Position numbers and translations under genes: made by a program. The notes below the pieces were generated by a model that saw nothing but the letters and a program-made list of their open reading frames with translations, had not been told where the DNA came from and searched no databases. Positions 31,785-42,272 of a stretch of 64,000 nt of DNA are shown in pieces (the stretch's first letter is position 1; every line of letters starts with the position of its first letter). Source of the stretch: Elymus sibiricus (lineage: Eukaryota; Streptophyta; Magnoliopsida; Poales; Poaceae); NCBI GenBank assembly GCA_039707655.1, contig CM077665.1, positions 84,383,954 to 84,447,953 on the forward strand. The letters run 5' to 3'.

Positions 31785-32432
31785 CTAGGTATTGTCATCT
31801 TTGGTATGCAATCCATAAGTAGCTCTCATAATAGATTCATAAGTTAATTTAATTTTATTTCTAGGAAAGTGTTCCATGCCTTTCCTTAACGGAAATTGGA
31901 ATCTAATGTTTCCTTCTTTCATATCAATAATGGCACCGATCGTTCTAAGGAAAGGTCTACCAAGAATAATAGGACATGCAGGATTGCAATCTATATCAAG
32001 AACAATGAAATCTACAGGCACATAATTCCTATTTGCAACAATAAGAACATCATTAATCCTTCCCATAGGTTTCTTAATAGTGGAATCCGCTAGATGCAAA
32101 TGTAAAGAGCAATCATCAAGATCATGGAAACCTAGCACATCACATAAAGTTTTCGGAATCGTGGAAACGCTAGCACCCAAATCACACAAAGCATGGCACT
32201 CATAATCTTTAATTTTAATCTTAATAGTAGGTTCCCACTCATCATAAAGCTTTCTAGGTATAGAAACTTCCAACTCAAGTTTTTCTTCAAAAGATTTCAT
32301 CATAGCATCAACGATATGTTTAGTAAAAGCTTTATTTTGATTATAAGCATGCGGAGAATTCAACATGGATTGCAACAAGGAAATACAATCAATCAAAGAA
32401 CAACTATCATAATTAAAGTCCTTGAAATCCAA
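31785..32432 (-). CDS. Retroviral-type aspartic protease, Gypsy element
   Basis: A frame of about 215 residues follows gag in a different frame. It has the active-site region CHALCDLGASVSTIP (around residue 85), the DLGA motif of Gypsy proteases, and the later PIILGRPFLRTIGAIID motif (about residue 155-170). It would mature the gag polyprotein. The frame overlaps the gag end by 40 bases. The two join in sense if one T is restored in a short T run near 32435-32440, so gag and protease were probably one polyprotein. The frame stops at 31785 with no RT after it. Confidence 0.75.
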   Translation of the reverse strand: MDFKDFNYDSCSLIDCISLLQSMLNSPHAYNQNKAFTKHIVDAMMKSFEEKLELEVSIPRKLYDEWEPTIKIKIKDYECHALCDLGASVSTIPKTLCDVLGFHDLDDCSLHLHLADSTIKKPMGRINDVLIVANRNYVPVDFIVLDIDCNPACPIILGRPFLRTIGAIIDMKEGNIRFQFPLRKGMEHFPRNKIKLTYESIMRATYGLHTKDDNT

Positions 32433-33859
32433 AAGGTGGGTTCATTGCTATTTAAAGTTTTGACCTCTTCAATCCTACTTTTATCAATCTTAGCATTAAG
32501 ATCTATAAACTCCGAATCATTGGGACGACTTTTAACTAAAGTTGATTTATCTCCAGTCCCATTTTTATCAAGATTTATATTAGAAAACAAAGATTCAATA
32601 GGAGTCACATCAATCACTTTAAGATCTTCATCATTATTATCACGAGAACACACCTTTTCAAGCCATTCACGCTTAGCACGCATTCTAGCGGTTCTTTCCT
32701 TACACTCATCAATAGAAGTTCTCATAGCTTTTAAAGACTCATTAATATCACGCTTGGGTGGAGTAGATCTAATTTTCAAAGAATCAATCTCAAGCGAAAT
32801 CCTATCAACGTTCCTAGCCAAATCATCAATCTTGAGCAATTTTTCTTCAATCATAGCATTGAAAACCTTTTGCGAACTAATAAATTCTTTGATATTATTC
32901 TCAAGATCAGAGGGCATCTTATTATAATTTCCATAAGAATTGTTGTAGGAATTACCATAATTATTAGAGGAATTACTAGGAAACGGCCTAGGGTTGAAAT
33001 TACCTCTATACGCGTTATTACCAAAATTGTTCCTACCAACAAAATTCACATCCATAGATTCATTATTATTTCCAATCAAAGAAGACAAAGGCATATCATT
33101 AGGATCAATAGGAGCACTCTTACTAGCAAACAATTTCATTAATTCATCCATCTTTTCACTCAAAGTATTTATCTCTTCAATAGCATGCACTTTTTTACTA
33201 GTAGGAGATCTTTCGGTATGCCATTGAGAGTAATTTGCCATAATATTATCTAGGAGTTTAGTAGCTTCTCCTAATGTGATTTCCATAAAAGTACCACCCG
33301 CGGCAGAATCTAAAAGATTTCTAGAAGCAAAATTCAATCCCGCATAAAAAAATTGTATAATCATCCATAAACTCAAACCATGTGCGGGGCAATTTCTAAT
33401 CATTAGTTTCATCCTCTCCCAAGATTGTGCAACATGTTCATGATCAAGTTGCTTAAAATTCATTATATCGTTCCTAAGGGAGATGATCTTAGCGGGAGGA
33501 AAGTACTTGGAAATAAAAGCATCTTTACACTTATTCCATTTATCAATACTATTTTTAGGCAAAGATGAAAACCAAGTTTTAGCACGATCTCGTAGTGAGA
33601 ACGGAAATAGCTTCAATTTATCAATATCATTATCCACATCTTTCTTATTTTGCATATCACACAACTCAACGAAGGTATTTAGATGGGATGCGGCATCTTC
33701 ACTAGGAAGGCCGGAAAATTGTTCTTTCATAACAAGATTAAGCAAAGCGGCATTAATTTCATAAGATTCCGCACTAGTGGCGGGAGCAATCGGAGTACTA
33801 ATAAAATCATTATTATTAGTATTAGAGAAGTCACACAACTTGGTATTCTCTTGAGTCAT
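32393..33859 (-). CDS. gag: Gag of the Athila-like gag-PR Gypsy element
   Basis: The 488-residue frame starts about 210 bases inside the PBS. Residues of about 30-190 carry the retrotransposon gag domain: FSGLPSEDAASHLNTFVELC, then RAKTWFSSLP and WKRC-like CKDAFISKYFPPAK, typical of Gypsy gag. Residues of about 280-330 are Asn/Gly/Tyr-rich, as in Athila gag. A heptad-like segment follows (about 335-385). No zinc knuckle is seen. The last residues (WISRTLIMIVVL) look like the product of a frameshift into noise just before the protease frame. It would form particles with the element RNA. Confidence 0.82.
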   Translation of the reverse strand: MTQENTKLCDFSNTNNNDFISTPIAPATSAESYEINAALLNLVMKEQFSGLPSEDAASHLNTFVELCDMQNKKDVDNDIDKLKLFPFSLRDRAKTWFSSLPKNSIDKWNKCKDAFISKYFPPAKIISLRNDIMNFKQLDHEHVAQSWERMKLMIRNCPAHGLSLWMIIQFFYAGLNFASRNLLDSAAGGTFMEITLGEATKLLDNIMANYSQWHTERSPTSKKVHAIEEINTLSEKMDELMKLFASKSAPIDPNDMPLSSLIGNNNESMDVNFVGRNNFGNNAYRGNFNPRPFPSNSSNNYGNSYNNSYGNYNKMPSDLENNIKEFISSQKVFNAMIEEKLLKIDDLARNVDRISLEIDSLKIRSTPPKRDINESLKAMRTSIDECKERTARMRAKREWLEKVCSRDNNDEDLKVIDVTPIESLFSNINLDKNGTGDKSTLVKSRPNDSEFIDLNAKIDKSRIEEVKTLNSNEPTFWISRTLIMIVVL

Positions 33860-34067
33860 CGTGACAAAGCAAGCAATCTAGCACACAAGCAAACAAAAAG
33901 CAAACGAAAAGACGAACGGAAGAAGGGCGAATAAAAAGGCAAATCTTTTTGGTTTTTTCTGAAAATCATTTTAGAAGTGGGGGAGAGGAAAACGAGAGGC
34001 AAATGGAAAATAATGTAAATGCAAGAGATGAGTTTGTGATGGGTACTTGGTAGGCTTGATGTAGATC

Positions 34068-34085
34068 TCCCCGGCAATGGCGCCA
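34068..34085 (-). other. Primer binding site, tRNA-Asp type, one mismatch
   Basis: The minus strand reads TGGCGCCATTGCCGGGGA, one base different from the copies at 12238-12255 and 60279-60296. It lies 11 bases inside the 5' LTR end at 34097. Confidence 0.85.
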
Positions 34086-34096
34086 GAAATCCTTCT

Positions 34097-35673
34097 TGCT
34101 ACTTCTTGAGATTGCGTTGGTTTTCTCTTGAACAGGAAAGGGTGATGCAGCAAAGTAGATACGTATTTCCCTTAGTTGTTGAGAACCAAGGTATCAATCC
34201 AGTAGGAGATACAAGCAAGTCCATAATAGATGTACCTACACAAATAATCAAACACTTGCACCCAACGCAGAAAAGGGGTTGTCAATCCCTTCACGGTTTC
34301 TTGCAAGGATGAGATGTGATAGAGATAGATATAGAAGATTACTAAAACGAAAAGTAAAAAGATTGCAGCAAAGTATTTTTTGGTATTTTTGGTTTATAGA
34401 TCTGAAAATATAATATGGAAAATAGACCCGGGGGCCATAGGTTTCACTAGAGGCTTCTCTCTAGAAGGAAAATAATACGGTGGGTGAACAAATTACTGTC
34501 GAGCAATTGATAGAAAAGCGCATAGTTATGACGATATCCAAGGCAATGATTATGCATATAGGCATCACGTCCGTGGCAAGTAGACCGAAACGATTCTGCA
34601 TCTACTACTATTACTCCACACATCGACCGACTCCTGCCTGCATCTAGAGTATTAAGTTCATGAAGAACAGAGTAACGCATTAAGTAAGATGACATGATGT
34701 AGAGGGATAAACTCAAGCAATATGATGAAAACCCCATATTTTTATCCTTTATGGCAACAATACAAATACGTGCCTCGCTACCCCTACTTTGTCACTGGGT
34801 GAGGACACCGCAAGATTGAACCCAAAACTAAGCACTTCTCCCATTGGAAGAATTACCAATCTAGTTGGCCAAACCAAACCAATAACTCGAAGAGACTTGC
34901 AAAGATATGAAATCATGCATATAAGAATTCAGAAAAGATTCAAATAATATTCATAGATAATCTGATCATAAACCCACAATTCATAGGATCTCGACAAACA
35001 CACCGCAAAAGAGTATTACATCGGATAGATCTCCATGAAGATCATGAAGAACATGGTATTGAAGAACATAGAGAGAGAAGAAGCCATCTAGCTACTAGCT
35101 ATGGACCCGAAGGTCTGAGGTGAACTACTCACGCATCATCGGAGGGGCAATGGAGTTGATGTAGATGCCCTCCGTGATCGAATCCCCCTCCGGCAGATTA
35201 CTGGAAAAGGCTCCAAGATGGGATCTCACGGGAATAGAGGCTTCCGGCGGTGGAAAAGTTTTATCGTGGCTCTTTTTGGTATTGGGGGAATATTTGGGAA
35301 TTTATAGGAGGAAGATTAGGGTTAGGAGGCCTGCAGGGGGGCCACAAGCCAAGGGGGCGCGCCCCCCCAGGGGCGCGCCCTGCAGGCTTGTCGTCTCCCG
35401 GCAGGTCTCCTGCCCCCTCTCCAAGTCTGGTAGGTTTCTTCTGGTCCAAGAAAAATCATCGCGAGGTTTTTATTCCGTTTGGACTCCGTTTGATATTCCT
35501 TATCTGCAATACTCAAAAACAAGGAAAAAACAGAAACTGGCACTGGGCACTAGGTTAATAGGTTAGTCCCAAAAATAATATAAAATAGCATATTAATGCA
35601 TATAAAACATCCAAAATAGATAATATAATAGCATGGAACAATCAAAAATTATAGATACGTTGGAGACGTATCA
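34097..35673 (-). repeat. 5' LTR of the gag-PR Gypsy element
   Basis: The 1577-bp LTR has TG...CA ends on the minus strand (TGATAC at 35673, CA at 34097-34098). The TATA box lies at 35301-35306 and the GGGCGCGCCC palindrome at 35371-35380. Confidence 0.92.
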
Positions 35674-35678
35674 GTGTC

Positions 35679-37638
35679 TACACTTTTTCATTGTATTATC
35701 CATGCTAGATTTATTTTCTTGCTTCCTTTGGTGTGTTTGAAAAACTTTGAGAAAATCCAAAAATATTTCTTGCTTCTTTTCGGCTTTTTTTTCTAGTTTA
35801 AATTAATCGTAGTATCAAAAGAAAACCCAAAAAGATTTCTCGTTTCTTCTTTTACTTGTTGGGAGCTCTCCCGTGTAAATAGTTTTTCTCGTTTTTTGTT
35901 TTTCCCTATTTGATTTGCTTTCTTCAAGAAAAACCAAAAACTCAAAAAAAAAATCAGTGTGTTTCTCTGAAATTCTTTTCCTTTTATTTGAGTCGTACCA
36001 AGGAGAAGACCATGATGAAAATGTTGAGTGGCTCTCATATGCATTATTGTTGATCTAACAAAGAGCCCATATTACTTTGTCTTCTCCTCTTGAATAAAAT
36101 GCTTGCAGATTCCAGCTTAGTCTACGGCACTCTTGCACTATTATTATTTTCTATACCATTCGGTCATGCAAGTGAAATGCAATAATGACGATATTTGATG
36201 AAGTGACTACGGTAGAGAGAAGCTGGTATGAACTCAACTTGTTTTTTGTTTTTGTAAATATGTTTAACCTAGTATCCATGATTCAGCATATTATGATCAA
36301 AGATGTTTGCAATGACAATTAGAGATTATAGTTGCTCATGCCATGCTTAAGTAGCTAGGAGTGGATAATGGTTTATCTTGGATGTCAACATGCATTAAAA
36401 TGGTTGTGATGTAGTATGATAATATGGTATCCTCCTCTGAATGTTTCAAGTGGCTTGACTTGGCACATGTTCACGCATGTAGTTTAATCAAAACCAACAT
36501 AGCCTTCATGATATTTATGTTCATGGTGTCCATATCCTACTCATGCTAGTATTCAATGTTTATTATTGATAATGCATGTTCATGACCATTTTCGCTCTCT
36601 AGCTGGCCGCTTCTCAACCTATTTGCTAGCCTTCACCTGTACTAAGCGGGAATACCGCTTGTGCGTCAAAATCCTTAAACCAAAGTTATTCCAGATGAGT
36701 CCACTATATCTACCTATATGTGGTATTACCCTGCCGTCCCAAGTAAATTTGCATGTGCCACCTCTAAAATTTCAAATGAACATCTGTTTTGTGTGCCTGG
36801 ACCGCTCATGGAGCGACAGGGGGCGGTAAGTATCTTCCATGTTAAGCGGGTTATTCTCATGATGAGTGTTTATTCACGCGTCCTTGCACGATAGGGGCGG
36901 TAATAGGGATTCCCAGTCCCGAAATCAAAATTTGAAAATAATTAAACAAAACTCCCCCAGGAATGTGGTTGGTATGGAGGGTACCCGTGGATTAGGCTAG
37001 CCGTGGAGTGTGTTTGTTTGTGGAGGAGGAGTAAACCTTTACTTTTACCGCTTGCGAACTGCCGCTAATGTGTTTAGCATGGAAAATATTGATAACTCTT
37101 GGTCGTAAATTTGACAGGAAGGGTGTACCTCCCAAAATTATATTTATCTCTGATTTAAGCTTTGAGCTCTGTCACCTCTGCAAATCCCTGCTTCCTTCTC
37201 AAATAAGCGCCAGATCTGAGAGCACTATTGTCATCCTCATGCATTGTGTATTGTTAATGTTGGATGCAGCATGATTGGATCTTTTATACCATCAATTACA
37301 ATGTTTAGTCGTTGCTTGAATGGAGGTGCTCTGCATTTATGTTTTGCGGTCTCAGAAAGGGCTAGCGAGATACCACTAGTGTCATATTATATCATGATTG
37401 TTTTGACAAATTGTTTGCACTTGAGATATTTTATTATTGCTCGCTAGTTGCTTATGTCATTGATATGAGCTAATATAATTTTTAAGAGTTATTGTTGGCA
37501 TGGTTAGTCATAATCTTTGCTGAAAACCTGGGTGCTACTTAGCATATGTATGTAAACAAGAACAAAAGAGTTCGTAAAAGTTTTTCTTTTTCACTTTCCG
37601 TTTGTCAACTGAATTGCTTGAGGACAAGCAATGGGTTA
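35679..37638 (+). other. 3' noncoding region of the Athila-like element (right part)
   Basis: No gene is seen. It continues 27115-27427 after the nested element. The part 36690-37260 resembles 15700-16330 of the coding-free element, including a GGGGCGGT-containing stretch and the GGTACCCGTGGATT string. Confidence 0.65.
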
Positions 37639-37651
37639 AGCTTGGGGGAGT
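37639..37651 (+). other. Polypurine tract of the Athila-like element
   Basis: AGCTTGGGGGAGT directly precedes the LTR start TGATAC at 37652. Confidence 0.7.
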
Positions 37652-39063
37652 TGATACGTCTCCGTCGTATCTACTTTTCCTAATGCTTTTGCTCTTGTTT
37701 TGGACTCTAATTTGCATGATTTGAATGAAACTAACCCGGACTGACGTTGTTTTCAGCAGAACTACCATGGTGTTGTTTTTGTACAGAAATAAAAGTTCTC
37801 GAAACTGGACGAAACTTTTTGGAGAATTATTTTACATTAAATAAAAAATACTAGAGCCAAGAACCACCGGAGGGGGTGCCCTGGCTGGGCACGATACACC
37901 AGGGCGCGCCACCCCCTCCAGGCGCGCCCTGGTGGGTTGTGCCCGCCTCATGGCCCCACTGACCCTAATTCCAGCACTATAAATTCCTATTTTCGGAGAA
38001 AAAAAAAGGAGAGAGTTTTATCGCGTTTTACGATACGGAGCTGTCACCACCTCCTGTTCTTCATCGGGAGGCCAGATCTGGAGCCTGTTTGGGGCTCCGG
38101 AGAGGGGAATCTTCGGTGTTCATCATCATCAACCCTTCTCCATCGCCAATTCCATGAGACTCCCCACCGGGAGTGAGTAATTCCTTCATAGGCTCGCTGG
38201 TCGGTGAGGAGTTGGATGAGATTCATCATGTTATCGAGTTAGTTTTGTTAGTGCTTGATCCCTAGTATCCACTATGTTCTGAGATTGATGTTGCTATGAC
38301 TTTGCCATGCTTAATGCTTGTCACTAGGGCCCGAGTGCCATGATTTTAGATCTGAACTGTTTATGTTATCACCATTATATCTATGTTCTTGATCCGATCT
38401 TGCTAGTCATATGCACCTGCTATGTGTTATGATCCGTAAACCCCATAGTGACAATATTTGGGATACTTTTCGGTGATGACCGTAGTTTGAGGAGTTCATG
38501 TATTCACCATGTGTTAATGCTTTGTTCCAGTTCTCTATTAAAAGCAGGCCTTAATATCCCTTAGTTTCCTTATGGACCCCGCTGCCACGGGAGGGTAGGA
38601 CAAAAGATGTCATGGAAGTTCTTTTCCATAAGCACGTATGACTATTTACGGAATACATGCCTACATTACATTTATGGACCGGAGCTAGTTATGTGTCACC
38701 CTAGGTTATGACCGTTATATGATGAATATCATTCGACGAGTTCACCGATCCAGTGCCTACGAGTTTTCCACCTATTGTTCTTGCCAAGTTACTATTGCTA
38801 TTGCTACTGTTACACTTGCTACAAAATCATTGCTATCACTATTGCCGTTACAACTATTGTTGCTCCTGCTATCAAAACTATCATACTACTGTGCTACTGA
38901 TCACTTTGCTGCAGATATTTAATCTCCAGGTGTGGTTGAATTGACAATTCAATTGCTAATACTTGCAAATATTCTTTGGCTCCCCTTGTGTCGAATCTAT
39001 AAATTTGGGTTGAATACTCTAGCCTCGAAAACTGTTGCGATCCCCTATACTTGTTGATTATCA
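37652..39063 (+). repeat. 3' LTR of the Athila-like element
   Basis: The 1412-bp LTR runs from TGATACGTCTCCGTCG to GATTATCA. It has two GGCGCGCC cores (37903-37910 and 37921-37928) and a TATAAAT box (37979-37985). It ends inside a minus-strand pol reading frame. TGGGT (39064-39068) would be the target duplication; the left copy is not in the window. Confidence 0.85.
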
Positions 39064-41279
39064 TGGGTCATCCCAAAGGTAATATCGTAAATCATAAAAG
39101 AATTTTTTCTTTTGTTGATAGGTGAAACTAGGTGGGATATATTTTGCAACAATATAGTTAGCATAATCAGCATACCAAGGAGTACTACGTGAAGTATTTA
39201 TAGCAGCAAGTTGTTCATCAGGAAAATTATCATCAATAGGCAGTGGGTCATCAAGAACATTTTCCATTCTAGATATCTGCTACGGGGTTTTCAGCTCCCT
39301 TTCTATAACAATATGCAAATCAAATTCTTGAAGCAAAAGCACCCACCGAATAAGTCTAGGCTTAGCATCTTCTTCTCAATAAGGTACTTAATAGCAGCAT
39401 GATCCGTGTGAATAGTTACTTTGGAATCGAAAATATAAGGTCTAAACTTATCACATGCAAAGACAACTGCTAAGAATTCCTTTTCAGTGGTGGCATAATT
39501 TCTTTGAGCAGCATCTAGGGTTTTACTAGCATAATGAATAACATTCAATTTCTTGTCTAATCTTTGCCCTAGAACAACACCAACAGCATAATCACTAGCA
39601 TCACACATAATCTCAAATGGCAAGTTCCAGTCAGGTGGTTGAACAATGGGTGCGGTAATCAAAGCTTTCTTAAGTATTTCAAAAGCTTCTACACAATCAT
39701 CATCAAAAACAAAAGGAATATCTTTTTGAAGAAGATTAGTTAATGGCCTAGAAATCTTTGATGAAACGCCTATAAAAACCAGCATGACCAAAGAAACTTC
39801 TTATACCATTGATATCTTTTGGGCATGGCATCTTATCAATTGTGTCAACTTTAGCTTTGTCCACTTCAATACCCCGTTCGGAAATTTTGTGCCCAAACAC
39901 TATACCTTCATTCACCATAAAATGGCACTTCTCCCCATTCAAGATAAGGTTAGTTTCTTCACATCTCTGCAAAACTCGATCAAGGTTGCTCAAGCAGTCA
40001 TCAAAAGAAGTCTCGTAAACAGAAAAATCATCCATGAAAACCTCAACAATATTTTCACAAAAATCAGAGAATATAGCAGTCATACATCTTTGAAAAGTAG
40101 CAGGTGCATTGCATAAACCAAAAGGCATACATCTATAAGCATAAGTTCCAAAAGGGCAAGTAAAAGTAGTTTTCTCTTGATCCTCTTTTGACACAGGTAT
40201 TTGAAAAAAACCAGAATATCCATCAAGAAAGTGTGTATGCTTAGATAATCTTTCTAGCATTTGATCGATAAAAGGTAAAAGGTAATGATCTTTCCTAGTA
40301 GCTTTGTTTAATTTCCTGAAATCAATCACCATCCTATAACCAGTTACTATTCTTTGTGGGATAAGTTCATTTTTATCATTAGGAACAACAGTTATACCTC
40401 CTTTCTTAGGAACACAATGAACATGACTTACCCATCTACTATAAGCAATAGGATAAATTATACCTGCCTCCAGAAGGTTTAGTATTTCAGTTCTTACCAC
40501 TTCCTTCATCTTAGGATTTAAGCGGCGTTGATGATCAACGACGGGTTTAGCATCCGGTTCCATATTAATAGTGTGCTGACATAGAGTGGGACTGATGCCC
40601 TTAAGATCATCGAGAGTATATCCAATAGTAGCCCGGTGCTTCTTTAGAGTTTTAAGTAATCTCTTTTCTTCATGCTCTGAAAGGTTAGCACTGATAATAA
40701 CAGGATATATCTTCTTTTCATCAAGGTAAGCATATTTCATAGTGTCAGGTAAAGTCTTTAACTCAAACACGGGATCTCCCTTGGGTGGAGGGGGATCCCC
40801 TAAAATATCCACCGGTAAGTTGTGTTTAAGAATAGGCATTTGTTTAAGAAATATGTCATCTATTTCATTTCTCTCATTCATATGCATATCATTTTCGTGG
40901 TCTAGTAAATATTGTTCTAACGGATCGGTAGGAGGTACGACAACAAAAGCAAGACCTATAATCTCATCTTTGCTTGGCAATTCTTTCTCATGTGGTTGTT
41001 TACTAAACTTGGAGAAATTAAATTCATGAGACACATCGCTAAAGCTTACTTTAACCTTCTCAGTAGCACAATTAATTTTAGCATTAACGGTACTCAAGAA
41101 AGGTCTACCAAAGATAATGGGACAAAAGTTATCTTGTTTTGAACCAAGTACTAGAAAATCAGTGGGGTACTTGACTTTTCCACACACGACTTCAACATCT
41201 CTAACAATCCCAAGTGGTGTAATAGTGTCTCTGTTTGCAAGTTTAATAGTAACATCAATGTCCTCAAGCTTAGAAGGTG
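39064..41279 (-). pseudogene. pol: Pol of an Athila-like Gypsy element: protease end, RT, RNase H, broken
   Basis: The frame is open on the minus strand from the CACTA insertion at 41279 to 39748. It holds the C-terminal protease half (PIIFGRPFLSTVNAKI) and a reverse transcriptase with YRMVIDFRKLNKAT, MPFGLCNAPATFQRCM and the catalytic FMDDFS. At about 39748-39765 a deletion between two AAAGATTTCT-like repeats shifts the frame. RNase H continues to about 39380 (MCDASDYAVGVVLGQ, YATTEKEFLAVVFACDKFR, TIHTDHAAIKYL). Further one-base shifts lie near 39370 and 39280. The last piece (39267-39061) is the region before integrase (FFYDLRYYLWDDP), where the Athila-like LTR inserted. The gene is dead, but the RT motifs look intact. 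Confidence 0.85.
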
Positions 41280-41465
41280 CACTACTGGAATTCAGTTATT
41301 TGCCGTCTGCCAGATCTTTGCCGTCGGCTGGCAGATGGCAAAGAGGGTCTTTACCGTCAGCTGTCAGCTGGCAGACGGCAAATAGATGGCTGATGGCACA
41401 GAGCTTCTTTGCCGTCAGTCAGCTCTTTGCCGTCGGCGAGCGGACGGCAAAGAGGCGCACATCAT
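41280..41465 (+). repeat. CACTA terminal inverted repeat and subterminal repeats
   Basis: The tip CACTACTGG is followed by alternating TTTGCCGTC and GACGGCAAAG motifs in both directions. These are expected binding sites for the element's TnpA-like protein. The 3 bases before the tip, GTG, would be the target duplication. Confidence 0.9.
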
Positions 41466-41852
41466 ACGGCAAAGCCACAGCTGGGCCCCACTTGACCACC
41501 CCCAACACCACTAACCCCCGACCCCCGACACCTCTTCGGCCTTCCAGAGGCCGACGGGGTCATAGTTTTTTAAATTATGTGTTAGGTCATATATTTTCCG
41601 ATTTTGTTATGAAAAACATCATATTTGTGTAGTTGTTTCATCGCTGCGAGGGTCTGCTGTTCGACGACCTCCCCATGCGTTGGACGAGCTCCCCTGCTGC
41701 GTTCGTGGGTGAGCACAAATGACATCTCCTCCCCCGGCCCCCTTAATTTGCTCGGTTCCGGTCTTCGTGCCGATGAAACTTGCTAGCTATAGGTGTCTTC
41801 AATCATCAGTATGCGTGACCAGTATGCGTCTCCCGTTCGAAAGGGAGGCATC

Positions 41853-42138
41853 TATAAATATGCATGTCTTTGCATATTTATAACCGCCATCCTTTCGAAT
41901 TGTCCAACGTTATCCATGGACAACCCGAGTATGTGTAGATTGGGTTCGTTTTCCCGTATGCTCTGCTCCGGATCCGATGCGGAATTTCGTCAGTGCCTCC
42001 CTGTTGTTCTCTGGGTACACATCCTCTCTCCTTATTGCCGAGACGTGTATCAGGAGAACAGCGGGGAGGTGCTGCCGAAATTCTGCGTCGGATCCGGAGC
42101 AGAGCATGGGAAAGCGAACCCAATCTACACATACTCGG
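41853..42138 (+). repeat. Foldback hairpins in the CACTA leader
   Basis: A perfect 12-bp inverted repeat (TATAAATATGCA, 41853-41864 and 41871-41882) with a 6-base loop precedes a long foldback. Its arms of about 65 bases (41924-41989 and 42076-42138) are nearly complementary, and the pairing extends inward with mismatches to a centre near 42030. The transcript could fold into a hairpin over 200 bases long. Confidence 0.75.
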
Positions 42139-42272
42139 GTGGGATTAGGACCTATCTCTACCTATTAGCGTGTAGGTTGCATGGACGTAATAAAACTGAC
42201 AAACTTGATTAACGGATGAATATAGATGATGAATTATATATATATTTCTTGTGTGTTTAGTAGGTAGGCAAG

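Larger units (their letters stand above)
27428..35673 (-). mobile_element. Complete Gypsy element with gag and protease only, TSD GTGTC
   Basis: The element is 8246 bp in minus orientation. The 5' LTR is 34097-35673, PBS 34068-34085, gag 33859-32393, protease 32432-31785, then a 2.7-kb noncoding region, PPT, and 3' LTR 27428-29015. GTGTC flanks it at 27423-27427 and 35674-35678. No RT, RNase H or integrase is present, so it is non-autonomous. LTR length and total size fit a common Triticeae Gypsy family (Sabrina-like), a tentative name. Confidence 0.93.
24469..39063 (+). mobile_element. Athila-like Gypsy element, 5'-truncated, with nested insertion
   Basis: The order is: broken gag C-terminus and protease (24470-25602), internal LTR-like module (about 25720-26100), ATHILA-type ORF (26404-27114), 3' noncoding region (27115-27427 and 35679-37638), PPT, and 3' LTR (37652-39063). 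RT, RNase H and integrase are missing. It was interrupted by the gag-PR element at 27428-35673. It inserted into another Athila-like pol gene, whose sequence resumes at 39064. The left end is cut by the long LTR at 24468. Confidence 0.8.

Noticed and set aside
32193..32927. Open frame of 244 codons on the plus strand
   Set aside because: It is antisense to gag of the gag-PR element and has no domain of its own.
41793..42212. Open frame of 139 codons in the CACTA leader
   Set aside because: It falls in the foldback hairpin; frames on both strands reflect the inverted repeat, not a protein.
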